Source: Halopseudomonas sabulinigri (lineage in GTDB: Bacteria > Pseudomonadota > Gammaproteobacteria > Pseudomonadales > Pseudomonadaceae). Taken from it: a stretch of DNA of 64,000 nt. Below the pieces are notes generated by a model, which did no database searches, was not told the origin of the DNA, and worked only from the letters and a program-made list of their open reading frames with translations. Both the position numbers and the translations under genes were made by a program. How positions within the stretch are numbered: the stretch's first letter is position 1; the number at the start of each line of letters is the position of its first letter. Positions 26,681 to 37,321 of the stretch are shown here, in pieces. The DNA lies in NCBI RefSeq assembly GCF_900105255.1, contig NZ_LT629763.1, positions 2,294,001 to 2,358,000 on the forward strand. Direction: 5' to 3'.

Positions 26681-28750
26681 ATGACCCAGATCCCTCGCGT
26701 CACCACCACATTATTGCTCGCCCTCGCCGGCCCGGCACTGGCCGCCGAGAGCAGCATCAAGCTGCCCACGCAAACTATTCTGGGCAGCAATCCAGCCACT
26801 GCTGCCGACGCCCTTCCCTCTGCCAGCAGCCACGTAGACAGCAACGCGATCAGCCCTTTCAGCCTGGGCGCCAACCTCTCGGAGTCGTTGCAACGCGTAC
26901 CCGGCGTATTGGCGCTGAACCGGCAAAACTACGCCCAGGATGTGCAGATATCCGCGCGCGGCTTTGGTGCCCGGGCACAGTTCGGCGTGCGCGGCGTGCG
27001 CCTGACTCAGGACGGCATTCCCCTGACCATGCCGGACGGCCAGGGCCAGCCTGCGCTGTTCGACCTCGACGGCATGCAGTACATCGATGTATTGCGCGGC
27101 CCACTCAGCGCACTTTACGGCAACGCCTCCGGCGGCATCATTCAGGGCTACAGCGCTCCCGCTCCGCTGAACCCGACACTGGATAACCGCAGCGCCGTCG
27201 GCAGCGACGGACTGTGGCGCTCACGTCTCAAATACGGCGGCCAGCACGGCGACCTTGGCATCAGCTCCAATATTTCACGCCTGGAAACCGACGGCTACCG
27301 CGACCACAGCCAGGCCCAGCGCGACCTGGCGAACCTGCGGCTGGACTGGGATATCGACGACGCGTCCACGCTGACGCTCTTGCTCAACAGCCTGGACCAA
27401 CCAGAAACCCAGGACCCGCTCGGACTCTCGGCCGCCGCATTGCACGAGGACCGCGAGCAAGCGGTGGCGCGCGCCGAGCAATACAACACCCGCAAGACAG
27501 TGCGCCACAATCAGGCCGGCGTTAACTACCAGCGTACGCTCGCCAACAATGACCAGCTGACGCTATTGGTGTATGGCGGCGAACGTTACGTGCAGCAGTA
27601 TCTGGCTTTCACCGGCGACGATCCCTTTGCCGGCGGCGGGGTAATCGAACTGGATCGCCGCTTCGGCGGCGGTGAGATTGGCTGGCTACGCGACACGCAG
27701 CTGCTCAACGTGCCGATCGAACTGGCCGCTGGCCTTACCTATGGCTATCAGGGCGAAGGCCGCAAGGGCTTCGTCAATAACCTGGGCCGCAAAGGCGACC
27801 TCAAGCGCGACGAGTTCAACCGCGTGGATAGCAAAGAGGCCTATCTGATCAGCACCTGGGCGCTGACTGATCAATGGAGCCTGACCGCGGGCGTGCGCCA
27901 CAGCCGTGTAGAGTTCGAGTCCGAAGATGATTTTCTCAGCGACGGCAGCGACGACAGCGGCAGCGCCGATTATCGGCAGACCACCCCTGCGCTGGGCATC
28001 AGCTACCAGTGGAGCCCGGCCCTCACCCTCTACGCCGCCGCCGGGCAGGGCTTTGAAACGCCGACCTTTCAGGAACTCGCCTATCGCCCAACCGGCAGCG
28101 GGCTGAACTTTGCGCTGCAGCCCAGCGAGTCGGTCAATACTGAAATCGGTTTTAAACTGCGTGAAGGTGATACCCGCGTTGATGCTGCGCTCTTCTACAC
28201 CCGCGTGAACGACGAGATCGTCACTGGCGTAGAGCAGGCCACTACGGACCGCTCAACCTACGCCAACGCCGGCAAATCGACCCGCCGCGGTCTTGAGTTG
28301 GCGCTGGAACAGCGTCTGCCCTGGGACCTTAATGCTTACCTGGCTTATACCTATCTGGATGCCAAATTCGACCAATACAGCGATGGCAACGGCGACGACT
28401 TTTCCGGCAACTACCTGCCGGGCGTGCCGCGTCACAGCCTCTACGCCGAGCTTGCCTGGCAGCCGGATGGCGGTTTCAGCACCGCACTGGAGGCACAAAG
28501 CCTGAGCAAGCGCTACGCGACTGACGATAATCAAGCCACAGCACCGGGCTATGCGGCGTTCAACTGCCGCGCAGGCTACCGGCATGAACTGGGCGACTGG
28601 GCACTGGAGCCCTTTGCGCGTCTGGACAACCTGACCAACAAGGAATACATCGGCTCGTTGATCGTCAATGGCGCAGGCGCTCGCTATTACGAACCCGCAC
28701 CCGAGCGTAACTGGCTGGTAGGCATTGGCGTGCAGTACCAATGGCGCTAG
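26681..28750 (+). CDS. pqqU: TonB-dependent receptor resembling PqqU (YncD)
   Basis: An outer-membrane beta-barrel receptor (689 aa). It has a signal peptide (TTLLLALAGPALAAE), a plug domain with NLSESLQRVPGVLALNRQNY, QISARGFGARAQFGVRGVR and MPDGQGQPALFDLDGMQYID, then a 22-strand barrel ending in the aromatic-Arg tail YQWR. Many segments match E. coli YncD (now PqqU), such as NRQNYAQD, RGFG, DGIP-TMPDGQGQ, LSALYGNASGG, GYRDHS, AEQYDTRKT-like and NDEIV. PqqU takes up the cofactor pyrroloquinoline quinone. The substrate here is inferred from that similarity. It is single, with an AT-rich upstream region shared with the MarR-like gene. Confidence 0.8.
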   Translation: MTQIPRVTTTLLLALAGPALAAESSIKLPTQTILGSNPATAADALPSASSHVDSNAISPFSLGANLSESLQRVPGVLALNRQNYAQDVQISARGFGARAQFGVRGVRLTQDGIPLTMPDGQGQPALFDLDGMQYIDVLRGPLSALYGNASGGIIQGYSAPAPLNPTLDNRSAVGSDGLWRSRLKYGGQHGDLGISSNISRLETDGYRDHSQAQRDLANLRLDWDIDDASTLTLLLNSLDQPETQDPLGLSAAALHEDREQAVARAEQYNTRKTVRHNQAGVNYQRTLANNDQLTLLVYGGERYVQQYLAFTGDDPFAGGGVIELDRRFGGGEIGWLRDTQLLNVPIELAAGLTYGYQGEGRKGFVNNLGRKGDLKRDEFNRVDSKEAYLISTWALTDQWSLTAGVRHSRVEFESEDDFLSDGSDDSGSADYRQTTPALGISYQWSPALTLYAAAGQGFETPTFQELAYRPTGSGLNFALQPSESVNTEIGFKLREGDTRVDAALFYTRVNDEIVTGVEQATTDRSTYANAGKSTRRGLELALEQRLPWDLNAYLAYTYLDAKFDQYSDGNGDDFSGNYLPGVPRHSLYAELAWQPDGGFSTALEAQSLSKRYATDDNQATAPGYAAFNCRAGYRHELGDWALEPFARLDNLTNKEYIGSLIVNGAGARYYEPAPERNWLVGIGVQYQWR

Positions 28751-28773
28751 GTTAAGGGTCGAACTTTGTGGAA

Positions 28774-28795
28774 AGGCCGGGGCCGATCCCGGCCT
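28774..28795 (+). terminator. Terminator-like hairpin after the TonB receptor
   Basis: AGGCCGGG (28774-28781) pairs with CCCGGCCT (28788-28795) around GCCGAT, 24 bases after the stop. There is no T run. Confidence 0.55.
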
Positions 28796-28872
28796 GCGTG
28801 CTCGACAATAACCCCGTGGCTGAGAAGGAGCTAAACCTTCCCAGGCAGAGATTCAAGTCGTGGGCTTTCTGA

Positions 28873-30042
28873 TCAGGGCTGGGTGACGACTGACTCTGCC
28901 GCCGGCACAGCCACCGCAGCAAAGGCGCCTCTGCGCCAAGCCAGGAGCACAAATATCAGCGCCGCAATGGCCATCATCATCGGCAGCGCATGGGTATTGA
29001 GCCATTCACTGGCGGCGCCAGTCGCCACCGGTCCGAGCAGACAACCCAACCCCCAGAGCATGGCGATATGGGCGTTGGCGCGCACCAGGGCATCGTCGCG
29101 AAAACGCTGCCCCACCAGAATAATCGATAGGGTATACAGCCCACCTGCACTGGAGCCAAACAGCACCAGCACCGGCCAGATCAGCACTGTGTGCAGCACC
29201 AGCGGCATGGCCAGACTGCTCAGCAGCAGTATCACGCCGCAGCATTTGAACAGCGCGGTACGTGAAAACTTGTCTGCCAGCCAGCCGATAGGCACCTGCA
29301 GCACGGCATCGCCGACCACCACGGTGCTGACCATGATCAGCGCCAGCTGCTGGGCAAAGCCCTCGCGTATCAGGTACACCGGCAGCAGCGTCAGCGTCAT
29401 GGTTTCAAAGCCGGCAAACAGCACCATGGCCCAGGCGATGGCCGGCATAGTGCGGATGAACTGACGCAGGCCGCGCCCTGCCGCCGCGGCCGGATCGACC
29501 ACCGGGGCGCCGTTCACGCAAAACAGCATGACCACGCCGGTAATCAACAGGCCGGTGGCCAGCCAGAAGCCACGGTCATCCAGAGTGCCGATCAGGCCCA
29601 ACAGCAGCGGCCCGCACAACTGACTGAGGGCAAAGGCGCTGCCATACACGGCCACCAGTCGGCCGCGCAGGCGGTCTGGCACCAACTGGTTGATCCAACT
29701 CTCGCCGATGATAAAGGTGACGGTCAGCGAAATACCCAGCACCAGTCGCAGCAACAGCCAGACCGGATAGCTCGGCCAGATGGCCAGCATCGCCACCGAC
29801 ACCGCGCTGCCGGCCATGACCAAACGTAGGGTGTTTTCCGAACCCCAGCGCCCCGCCATGCGGCCGCTGAGTTTGGAGCCCAGCACGATGCCCACCGCCG
29901 GCATGCCCGCCATGATACCGATGGCAAAAGTGCTGTAACCCCAGTCGTGCAGGCGCAATGAGACCAGCGGCAGGGTCACGCCCAGCGCCAGACCGACGAT
30001 AACCACCGCCGCGGTGACGATGCTGTAGGCCTTCCAGTTCAT
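28873..30042 (-). CDS. MFS transporter (YcaD-like)
   Basis: A 389-aa major facilitator superfamily protein with 12 predicted membrane helices. The TM2-TM3 loop region GSKLSGRMAGRWG and the GESWINQLVPDRLRGRLVAVYG segment between TM4 and TM5 resemble the YcaD/MFS group. The start MNWKAYSIVTAAVVIVG at 30042 leads straight into the first helix; an in-frame upstream codon adds 14 charged residues and is rejected. The substrate is unknown. It follows kauB on the same strand, with two hairpins in between, so probably has its own promoter. Its place among amine-degradation genes suggests import of a related compound. Confidence 0.82.
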   Translation of the reverse strand: MNWKAYSIVTAAVVIVGLALGVTLPLVSLRLHDWGYSTFAIGIMAGMPAVGIVLGSKLSGRMAGRWGSENTLRLVMAGSAVSVAMLAIWPSYPVWLLLRLVLGISLTVTFIIGESWINQLVPDRLRGRLVAVYGSAFALSQLCGPLLLGLIGTLDDRGFWLATGLLITGVVMLFCVNGAPVVDPAAAAGRGLRQFIRTMPAIAWAMVLFAGFETMTLTLLPVYLIREGFAQQLALIMVSTVVVGDAVLQVPIGWLADKFSRTALFKCCGVILLLSSLAMPLVLHTVLIWPVLVLFGSSAGGLYTLSIILVGQRFRDDALVRANAHIAMLWGLGCLLGPVATGAASEWLNTHALPMMMAIAALIFVLLAWRRGAFAAVAVPAAESVVTQP

Positions 30043-30084
30043 ACGTGAATCCGTGAGAGAACGCCCGAGACGAACAAACGGCAA

Positions 30085-30110
30085 TCAGCCGCGCACCGGT
30101 GCGCGGCTGA
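30085..30110. terminator. 26-base perfect palindrome between kauB and the MFS gene
   Basis: The stretch equals its reverse complement (left arm TCAGCCGCGCACC). It lies 43 bases before the MFS start and 55 after the kauB stop. It could be a terminator or mRNA structure. Confidence 0.5.
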
Positions 30111-30133
30111 TCGACGTCCTGGCTTGCTGCTTG

Positions 30134-30156
30134 CCGGCTCGTAGCTAGCGAGCCGG
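30134..30156 (-). terminator. Hairpin directly after kauB
   Basis: CCGGCTCG (30134-30141) pairs with CGAGCCGG (30149-30156) around TAGCTAG, nine bases beyond the kauB stop. The sequence also contains the GTAGC-type heptads seen near 1.2 kb. Confidence 0.5.
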
Positions 30157-30164
30157 TAGCTGGA

Positions 30165-31664
30165 TCAGAGCTTGATCCAGGTCGACTTCAGTTCGGTGTA
30201 CTTGTCGAAGGCGTGCAGCGACTTGTCACGACCATTGCCCGACTGCTTGAAGCCACCAAAGGGCGCGGTCATGTCGCCACCGTCATACTGATTAACCCAC
30301 ACGCTACCCGCGCGCAAGGCTCTGGCGGCGCGGTGCGCCTTGGACAGGTCTGCCGTCCACACCGCAGCGGCCAGCCCGTAGATAGTGTCGTTGGCAATCG
30401 CCATGGCCTCGTCAAAGTCGTTGAAGCTGATGACCGAGAGCACCGGCCCGAAGATTTCCTCACGCGCAATGCGCATGCTGTTGTTTACGTCGGCAAATAC
30501 TGTGGGCTCGACAAACAGGCCGCCGGTGTCCTGCATCACGCGGTTACCGCCCAGCACCAGGCGCGCGCCGTCTTCACGGCCCGCTTCGATGTAGCGCAGC
30601 ACGGTGTCGATCTGTGTGGTGTCCACTAGGGCGCCGACCGCGGTGTTGGGGTCCAGCGGATGGCCGGGTGCCCAGCTGGCCTTGAGCGCGGCAGCGACCT
30701 TCTCCACAAACACCTCCTTGATCGACGCTTCTACCAGCAGACGCGAGCCGGCGGTGCAGACCTCACCCTGGTTGAAGGCGATGGCGCTGGCGGCAGCCTC
30801 GGCGGCCGCGTCCAGATCCGGCGCGTCGGCAAACACCACGTTCGGGCTCTTACCGCCGGCCTCCAGCCACACACGCTTCATGTTCGACTCGCCGGCATAG
30901 ATCATCAGTTGCTTGGCCACGCGGGTGGAACCGGTAAACACGATGGTATCCACATCCATGTGCAGTGCCAGTGCCTTGCCCACGGTATGACCGTAACCCG
31001 GCAATACATTCAGCACACCGGCCGGCAGGCCGGCTTCCAGCGCCAGCGCGGCAATGCGAATGGCGGTCAACGGCGATTTTTCCGAAGGTTTGAGCACCAC
31101 CGAGTTACCGGTGGCCAGCGCCGGGCCCAGCTTCCAGCTGGCCATCAGCAGTGGGAAATTCCAGGGCACGATGGCGGCCACCACACCCACGGGTTCGCGG
31201 GTGATCAGACCCAGCTCATCGTGTGCGGTAGGAGCGACCTCGTCGTACACCTTGTCGATGGCCTCGGCCGACCAGCGGATAGCGTTGGCAGCACCGGGAA
31301 TATCGACCGCCAGCGAGTCGCTGATCGGCTTGCCCATGTCCAGGGTTTCCAGCAGGGCCAATTCCTCGGCATGCTGCTCAAGCAGGTTGGCAAAGCGCTG
31401 CATGACTTTCTTGCGCTTGGCCGGTGCACTGCGCGACCACACGCCGCTATCAAATACCGCACGGGCGTTGGCCACGGCTTGTTCGGCATCGGCCTGATCG
31501 CAGCTGGCGATCTGCGCCAACACGCGCCCATCAATTGGCGAAACACAGTCAAAGGTCTCGCCGCTGGCGGCACTCTGGTACTGGCCGGCGACAAAGGCCT
31601 GCCCCTGAATCTGCAGGGCAGCGGCGCGCTGCTCCCAATCCTGACGGCTGATAGATGCAGACAT
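30165..31664 (-). CDS. kauB: Aldehyde dehydrogenase, KauB/PuuC type
   Basis: A 499-aa aldehyde dehydrogenase acting on aminoaldehydes such as 4-guanidinobutyraldehyde, gamma-glutamyl-aminobutyraldehyde or 3-aminopropanal in polyamine catabolism. Motifs: PWNFPLLMASWKLGPALATG, the nucleotide loop FTGSTRVAKQL, the general-base Glu in WLEAGGKSPN, and the nucleophile Cys in AFNQGEVCTAGSR; the C-terminus FDKYTELKSTWIKL is typical of KauB. The start MSASISRQDWEQRA at 31664 has GAGG eight bases upstream. It is divergent from bauA, the two sharing a 250-base promoter region. Confidence 0.88.
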   Translation of the reverse strand: MSASISRQDWEQRAAALQIQGQAFVAGQYQSAASGETFDCVSPIDGRVLAQIASCDQADAEQAVANARAVFDSGVWSRSAPAKRKKVMQRFANLLEQHAEELALLETLDMGKPISDSLAVDIPGAANAIRWSAEAIDKVYDEVAPTAHDELGLITREPVGVVAAIVPWNFPLLMASWKLGPALATGNSVVLKPSEKSPLTAIRIAALALEAGLPAGVLNVLPGYGHTVGKALALHMDVDTIVFTGSTRVAKQLMIYAGESNMKRVWLEAGGKSPNVVFADAPDLDAAAEAAASAIAFNQGEVCTAGSRLLVEASIKEVFVEKVAAALKASWAPGHPLDPNTAVGALVDTTQIDTVLRYIEAGREDGARLVLGGNRVMQDTGGLFVEPTVFADVNNSMRIAREEIFGPVLSVISFNDFDEAMAIANDTIYGLAAAVWTADLSKAHRAARALRAGSVWVNQYDGGDMTAPFGGFKQSGNGRDKSLHAFDKYTELKSTWIKL

Positions 31665-31915
31665 GACAATAACCTCGCTTGGCGGCCCCGTGGCGGGGCA
31701 TTCGACTGAATGGACGGCAATGTCGGCCACAGTAATGAGACGCCAAAAAAAATTCAATATATTTGACACAGCACCCCGCAATTGACAGCCAATTTCTTTG
31801 CAAAACCCTCTTTTTCGTTTGTTATTTTTGACATAGACTCTGCAAACACCCATGCACAGCGCCACCACGGCCGCCCGCACTCACCCGTTTCAATGGCACC
31901 CGCCAGGAAGGTCAC
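31665..31915. promoter_or_regulatory. Divergent kauB / bauA promoter region
   Basis: AT-rich in the middle. TTGACA occurs three times in the same orientation (31763, 31782, 31828), none with a clean -10 at 17 bases, so some may be regulator half-sites rather than -35 boxes. GCCCCG/CGGGGC (31686-31700) forms a small hairpin in the kauB leader. No regulator gene is adjacent. Confidence 0.45.
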
Positions 31916-33256
31916 ATGAACAGCATGCAACAACCCACGCCCGCCCAGCAGGATCTCAGCCTGGATCCGTTCTGGATGCCCTTCACGGCCAACCGCCAGT
32001 TCAAGGCCCGCCCGCGCCTGCTGGCCAGCGCCGAAGGCATGTTCTACACCGACGTGGAAGGCCGTCAGGTGATGGATGGCACCTCCGGGTTGTGGTGTTG
32101 CAACGCGGGTCACGGCCGCCGCGAAATCGCTGAAGCCGTGAGCAAGCAAATCAGCAGCATGGACTTTGCCCCGACCTTCCAGATGGGCCATCCGTTGCCC
32201 TTCCAGCTGGCCGAGCGCCTGACCGAACTATCACCGGCCGGCCTCAACCGCGTGTTCTTCACCAACTCGGGCTCGGAGTCGGTCGATACCGCGCTGAAGA
32301 TCGCGCTGGCCTATCAGCGCGCCATTGGTCAAGGCACTCGCACCCGGCTGATTGGCCGCGAGTTGGGCTATCACGGCGTCGGCTTTGGCGGTATTTCGGT
32401 TGGTGGCATGGTCAACAACCGCAAGGCGTTTGGCGCCCTATTGCCGGGCGTGGATCACCTGCCGCACACCCTGGATCTGGAGCGCAACGCCTTCACCCAG
32501 GGTCTGCCGCAGTTTGGTATTGAACGTGCCGAGGCGCTGGAAGCACTGGTGACCCTGCATGGCGCGGAGAACATTGCCGCGGTGATTGTCGAGCCGATGT
32601 CCGGCTCGGCGGGCGTCATCCTGCCGCCGCAGGGTTATCTCAAGCGCCTGCGCGAGATCACCGCCAAGCACGGCATCCTGCTGATTTTCGATGAAGTGAT
32701 TACTGGTTATGGCCGCGTCGGTGCGCCCTTTGCTGCGCAGCGCTGGGAAGTCACGCCCGACATCATTACCACCGCCAAGGGCCTGACCAACGGCGCCATC
32801 CCCATGGGCGCGGTGTTTGTCAGCGAGGCGATTCACGATGCCTTTATGCAAGGCCCGGCTGGCGCCATCGAGTTCTTCCACGGCTACACCTATTCCGGCC
32901 ACCCGGTTGCCGCTGCCGCCGCACTGGCGACCCTCGACATCTATGCCCGCGACGGCCTGCTCACCCGCGCCGCCGAGCTGGAAAGCTACTGGGCCGAGCT
33001 GCTGCACAGCCTGAAAGGCCTGCCCAATGTGATCGACATTCGTAACACTGGTCTGGTCGGCGCGATTCATCTGGCCAGCCGCGACGGCGCGCCCGGCGCG
33101 CGTGGCTACGAGGTGTTCGACGGCTGCTTCTGGCAGGGCGCAATGATTCGCTGCACCGGCGACATTCTGGCCATGTCGCCGCCACTGATCGCCGAGAAAC
33201 AGGATCTGGACCAACTGATCGACATCGTCAGCAAGGTCATCAAGCAGACTGCCTGA
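31916..33256 (+). CDS. bauA: Beta-alanine:pyruvate transaminase
   Basis: Class III omega-aminotransferase (446 aa) converting beta-alanine and pyruvate to malonate semialdehyde and alanine, and often accepting other omega-amines. Motifs: the N-terminal FWMPFTANRQFK typical of the family, FTNSGSESVDTALKIALAY, GYHGVGFGGISVGGM, the cofactor Asp in IFDEVITGYGRVG, and the PLP lysine in TTAKGLTNGAIPMGAV. AGGAAGG precedes the ATG. It is followed by the CoA-acylating dehydrogenase, as in the P. aeruginosa bau genes, and is divergent from kauB. Confidence 0.92.
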   Translation: MNSMQQPTPAQQDLSLDPFWMPFTANRQFKARPRLLASAEGMFYTDVEGRQVMDGTSGLWCCNAGHGRREIAEAVSKQISSMDFAPTFQMGHPLPFQLAERLTELSPAGLNRVFFTNSGSESVDTALKIALAYQRAIGQGTRTRLIGRELGYHGVGFGGISVGGMVNNRKAFGALLPGVDHLPHTLDLERNAFTQGLPQFGIERAEALEALVTLHGAENIAAVIVEPMSGSAGVILPPQGYLKRLREITAKHGILLIFDEVITGYGRVGAPFAAQRWEVTPDIITTAKGLTNGAIPMGAVFVSEAIHDAFMQGPAGAIEFFHGYTYSGHPVAAAAALATLDIYARDGLLTRAAELESYWAELLHSLKGLPNVIDIRNTGLVGAIHLASRDGAPGARGYEVFDGCFWQGAMIRCTGDILAMSPPLIAEKQDLDQLIDIVSKVIKQTA

Positions 33257-33270
33257 GTAACCCCTTTCAT

Positions 33271-33291
33271 GGCCCGGCACCACGCCGGGCC
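33271..33291 (+). terminator. Hairpin between bauA and bauC
   Basis: GGCCCGGC (33271-33278) pairs with GCCGGGCC (33284-33291) around ACCAC. Only weak pyrimidine sequence follows, so it may reduce rather than stop transcription into the next gene. Confidence 0.45.
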
Positions 33292-33318
33292 CTCATTATC
33301 GACTTCTGGTGACATCCC

Positions 33319-34812
<1,494 letters not shown>

Positions 34813-34819
34813 ACCACTC

Positions 34820-34845
34820 GCCCCGGCCACTGTGCCGGGGCTTTT
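34820..34845 (+). terminator. Intrinsic terminator after bauC
   Basis: GCCCCGGC (34820-34827) pairs with GCCGGGGC (34834-34841) around CACTGT, followed by TTTT. It would end the bauAC transcript, with the cupin gene reached by readthrough or its own promoter. Confidence 0.78.
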
Positions 34846-34869
34846 GCTTGCCCCCACGGAATTTCAATC

Positions 34870-35238
34870 ATGAGCATCGACACCGTCATCGATTTTGCCA
34901 GCGCCGACACCCCGGCCGAACACTACCGCCCCGACGCCGCCAAGGTAATCAAGGGCGACCCCGCGCAGAACGTGCGCAACCATTACAGCAGCCCCGATCA
35001 GCAGTTCTCGGCCGGCGTGTGGGAGTGCCAGCCGGGGCAATGGAAAGTCAGCTACAGCGAATACGAGTACTGCGAGATTCTGGCCGGCGAGTCCATTTTG
35101 CACGACGACCTGGGCGGCAGCCGCACCCTGCGCGCCGGCGACCGTTTTGTGATTCCCGCCGGTTTCACCGGCACCTGGGAAGCCGTTCAGCCCACGCGCA
35201 AGGTGTACGTCATCTTCGAGCCGCACAGCAGCAACTGA
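34870..35238 (+). CDS. Small cupin-fold protein (Cupin_3/DUF861-like)
   Basis: A 122-aa single-domain cupin. The beta-barrel motifs are WKVSYSEYEYCEILAGES and GDRFVIPAGFTGTWEA; the usual metal-binding His-His pair of motif 1 is replaced (EYEYCEI), as in the Cupin_3 group related to ureidoglycine aminohydrolases and EutQ. It may bind a small ligand rather than catalyse. Position 60 bases after the bauC stop, on the same strand, suggests a role in amine or beta-alanine catabolism, but no specific reaction can be assigned. Confidence 0.75.
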   Translation: MSIDTVIDFASADTPAEHYRPDAAKVIKGDPAQNVRNHYSSPDQQFSAGVWECQPGQWKVSYSEYEYCEILAGESILHDDLGGSRTLRAGDRFVIPAGFTGTWEAVQPTRKVYVIFEPHSSN

Positions 35239-35321
35239 TATTCATCGGCATTGGCAGCACAAAGCTTGACCGGAGCACAAACAAACCCTAGTTTTGGCGG
35301 CCGTTTTCCCCGGAGTTGTCC

Positions 35322-36065
35322 ATGCCGTTCTCGCTGGGTCGTATTTGCCTGTTTCTGGCGCTGCTGCTGCCCTGCACCACCCCGGCGCAGGATGCGCCGG
35401 TCGAGATCGCTATCGTCAGCGCTCCGCCCTACACTAGGATCGATCAGGATGGCCTGCCTGAGGGCCCGGTAATCGAACTGATCAAGCGGCTATTTGCCGA
35501 CCTGCAACAACCCTACCGCGTCAGGGACCTGCCACCCAACCGCGTCGGGCTGCGCCTGATCAAGGGACAGGCGGCGCTGACCATCGCCTCGGAGGGCAAT
35601 CCGGGCCTGTCCCGTCTCGCCCGTCAAGGCAAAGAACCGCTGCTGACGATGTCCCTGAATGTGTACCGCGCGCCCGGAACACCCGCCATCAACAACCTTG
35701 CGGATCTTGCCGGCAAACGGGTGATCGCGATCAGCGCCTATAGCTATGGCACGGCCGACGCGCAGCTGGCAGAAAACCAGCCAGCCACTCAAAAGCTCTA
35801 CGCCAACAGCCATGAGGCGGCGTTGCAAATGCTGCTGCACGGCCGCGCCGATTACCTGCTGGATTACGCCGAGCCCCTGCTCGACCATCTCAAACAGCTA
35901 CCGCCCGACCAGGTTCAGGCAGACCACATTCGTGACATCGCCATGTTCTGGTATCTGTCGCGCCAATACCCCCACCCCGAATTGCTCGATCGACTGGATC
36001 AGGCCGTCAGCAAGCAACGCCGCACCGGCGACCTGCAACGGCTGCTGACGCTGCCGTCTGAGTGA
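35322..36065 (+). CDS. Periplasmic solute-binding protein (SBP_bac_3 type)
   Basis: A 247-aa exported protein: signal peptide (LGRICLFLALLLPCTTPAQ) followed by a bilobed amino-acid-binding fold beginning VEIAIVSAPPYTRIDQDG. The lobe switch NNLADLAGKRVIAISAYSYG near residue 125 and RADYLLDYAEPLLD fit the family. No permease gene is adjacent, so it may work with a distant ABC transporter or be a soluble sensor. GGAG six bases before ATG at 35322 decides the start. Confidence 0.82.
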   Translation: MPFSLGRICLFLALLLPCTTPAQDAPVEIAIVSAPPYTRIDQDGLPEGPVIELIKRLFADLQQPYRVRDLPPNRVGLRLIKGQAALTIASEGNPGLSRLARQGKEPLLTMSLNVYRAPGTPAINNLADLAGKRVIAISAYSYGTADAQLAENQPATQKLYANSHEAALQMLLHGRADYLLDYAEPLLDHLKQLPPDQVQADHIRDIAMFWYLSRQYPHPELLDRLDQAVSKQRRTGDLQRLLTLPSE

Positions 36066-36128
36066 GCTGAACCCGGCCCAAACGTGTGAGTCCCGTTCAC
36101 CGGGTGTGCTCCAGTGCGCAAACGCGCA

Positions 36129-36142
36129 GCAACGGCCGTTGC
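36129..36142. promoter_or_regulatory. Palindrome upstream of the esterase gene
   Basis: GCAACGGCCGTTGC is a perfect 14-base palindrome between the binding-protein and esterase genes. It could be an operator or a hairpin ending the upstream transcript. Confidence 0.3.
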
Positions 36143-36222
36143 GACAGCAATCAAAGGTAAGCAGTCTCGGAAAGTGAACGATCATTCATAACCCTTTCTA
36201 CTCTGCCTTTCTGGAGATTCGC

Positions 36223-37107
36223 ATGCCTCGCTTGCTACTGCTCTGCCTGTTACTACCTGGCCTCGCTTTTGCCACCAACCCCGGTACCCCGGAGCCACCC
36301 ACAAACCCACCAGCGGCCTGCAGCGGTCAAACCTTGCAGGCGGGTGAACACAACCTATCGGTTAACGTAAACGGCCAGCAGCGCGATTTTATTCTGTACG
36401 CTCCTCCCAGCTACAACGGCAATGCTCAGGTGCCGCTGCTGCTGGACTTCCACGCCCTGCTGACCTCCGCCGAGTATCAACGCGACAATTCAGGCACCCG
36501 AGAGGTCGCGCAAGATGAGGGCTTTCTCGTCGCCTACCCGCAGGGGATCGACAACGCTTGGAACCTCGGCCCTTGCTGCACCGAATCACGCACTGTAGAT
36601 GACGTTGCCTTCGCCCGCGCCATGGTGGCCGACGTAGTCGCACGCAGCTGCGTGGATCAGAAGCGCGTGTACGCCACCGGCTACTCCAACGGCGGTGGCA
36701 TGGCCTACAAGCTGGCTTGCAGCGCCGCCGACCTGGTGGCCGCTGTTGCGCCGGCGGCCTTCGACATGATCGAGGAAATGAACTGCGCGCCTTCGCGCCC
36801 CATTTCGGTGTTCGCCTACCGTGGCCGGCTCGACCCCATTGTGCCCTACAGCGGCGGCCCTTCGACGCCGCCCACCAGCTACCCGCTGCAACAGATCACC
36901 TTCCAGGGCGCGCAGGGCAGTTTCAATACCTGGGCAGCATTGAATAACTGCAGCACCGGCACCAGCAGCCCGAGCCGCAACTGCACAGCCAGCAACAGCT
37001 GCGAAGACGGCAGCGAGAACGTCCTGTGTACCGCGCGTTTTGGCGGCCATTCCGCCTGGGATGCGCAGACCAGCTGGGATTTCCTCAAGACCCACCAACT
37101 ACCCTGA
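36223..37107 (+). CDS. Secreted PHB-depolymerase/LpqC-type esterase
   Basis: A 294-aa exported alpha/beta-hydrolase. The signal peptide (LLLLCLLLPGLAFA) is followed by a Pro/Asn-rich segment and the catalytic domain: oxyanion region LLLDFHALLTSAEYQ, nucleophile elbow GYSNGGGMAY, Asp in RGRLDPIVPYSGG, and His in FGGHSAWDAQ near the C-terminus. Paired cysteines (CC at GPCCTES, NNCSTG, SRNCTASNSCED, NVLCTARF) suggest several disulphides. The fold is shared by poly(hydroxybutyrate) depolymerases and feruloyl or acetylxylan esterases; there is no separate substrate-binding domain, so the polymer substrate is uncertain. Confidence 0.82.
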   Translation: MPRLLLLCLLLPGLAFATNPGTPEPPTNPPAACSGQTLQAGEHNLSVNVNGQQRDFILYAPPSYNGNAQVPLLLDFHALLTSAEYQRDNSGTREVAQDEGFLVAYPQGIDNAWNLGPCCTESRTVDDVAFARAMVADVVARSCVDQKRVYATGYSNGGGMAYKLACSAADLVAAVAPAAFDMIEEMNCAPSRPISVFAYRGRLDPIVPYSGGPSTPPTSYPLQQITFQGAQGSFNTWAALNNCSTGTSSPSRNCTASNSCEDGSENVLCTARFGGHSAWDAQTSWDFLKTHQLP

Positions 37108-37114
37108 ACCCACA

Positions 37115-37142
37115 GGCGCTGCCTTCACCTGAGGGCAGCGCC
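37115..37142 (+). terminator. Hairpin after the esterase gene
   Basis: GGCGCTGCC (37115-37123) pairs with GGCAGCGCC (37134-37142) around a 10-base loop, eight bases after the stop. There is no T run. Confidence 0.5.
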
Positions 37143-37321
37143 AGTTGGCAAGATTGCACAAACAAACTTGGTCTAAACGTGACCAACGAGTTACATTCCT
37201 CGTCACCCTGTACGTTCAAACAAACCCAATTACGTAATCAGTCCAGCCTGAGCGCAGAGCCCAGACCAGGGCCGGGCCGATAGCCGTCAGCCCCGAACGG
37301 ACCGTGTGAGGAGCCAGCAAG

